Assembly (NCBI GenBank): GCA_905233965.1
Contig: CAJOFG010000027.1
Span: 11,447 to 16,974 of the forward strand
Direction: 5' to 3'
DNA: 5,528 bases
Source of the DNA: an uncultured Selenomonadaceae bacterium
GTDB taxonomy: Bacteria; Bacillota; Negativicutes; Selenomonadales; Selenomonadaceae
In this document: in pieces, positions 5,457 through 5,528 of the stretch
How positions within the stretch are numbered: position 1 is the first letter of the stretch
Layout of the letters: each line of letters opens with the position of its first letter
Notes under the pieces: generated by a model
Told to the model about the DNA's origin: nothing
The model's input: only the letters and a program-made list of their open reading frames with translations
Databases searched by the model: none
Made by a program: the position numbers and the translations under genes

Positions 5457-5528
5457 ATGATAAAACTTTTGATATTTTTTTTCGCGGCGGTCGCCGGATT
5501 TTTCGTTTCGCTCGTCAACGGCTCGGTC
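5457..5528 (+). CDS. start of a gene with a hydrophobic N-terminus (partial)
   Basis: An ATG at 5457, three bases after the def stop, opens a frame that stays open for 24 codons to the window end. It begins MIKLLIFFFAAVAGFFVSLV, a single lysine followed by a hydrophobic segment that could be a signal peptide or the first transmembrane helix. The only Shine-Dalgarno candidate is GGA at 5444-5446, about 10 bases upstream and inside def. The close spacing suggests translational coupling with def. The family cannot be told from what is visible. Confidence 0.6.
   Translation, partial: MIKLLIFFFAAVAGFFVSLVNGSV

Overview
The window reads as ordinary chromosomal DNA from a bacterium of moderate GC content. 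It has strong Shine-Dalgarno sequences at several genes and at least one TTG start (trmB). Its genes include a Thermotoga-type DAHP synthase, a Firmicutes-type TrmB, a long-chain prenyl diphosphate synthase and a short (159 aa) peptide deformylase. A protein related to the heptose-7-phosphate kinase of LPS synthesis is also present. That mix would suit a diderm Firmicute (Negativicutes-like), but this is inference; no taxonomic marker is present.

Layout. (1) Positions 1-1775, plus strand: the last codons of an unidentified gene, then aroF (shikimate pathway entry) and trmB (tRNA m7G46 methylation), tightly spaced as an operon. Its likely intrinsic terminator (1883-1907) lies inside the convergent neighbour. 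(2) Positions 1798-3613, minus strand: a long-chain polyprenyl diphosphate synthase followed by two unrecognised genes, a 92-aa soluble protein and a 175-aa membrane-anchored protein, in one probable operon. (3) Positions 3614-3791: a divergent promoter region with two good sigma70-type promoters. The plus-strand promoter carries a perfect 14-bp palindrome in its spacer. (4) Positions 3792-4787, plus strand: a PfkB/HldE-like sugar kinase with several substituted active-site motifs. (5) Positions 4788-4973: a non-coding stretch holding three consecutive hairpins that looks like a dispersed palindromic repeat. (6) Positions 4974-5453: def (peptide deformylase), then the start of a gene with a hydrophobic N-terminus that runs off the window.

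Most genes are housekeeping and no mobile element, CRISPR array or defence system is visible. The points worth a second look are the operator-like palindrome and odd leader of the kinase gene, the kinase's altered motifs, the hairpin repeat before def, the terminator embedded antisense in a convergent gene, and the two unknown proteins behind the prenyl synthase.
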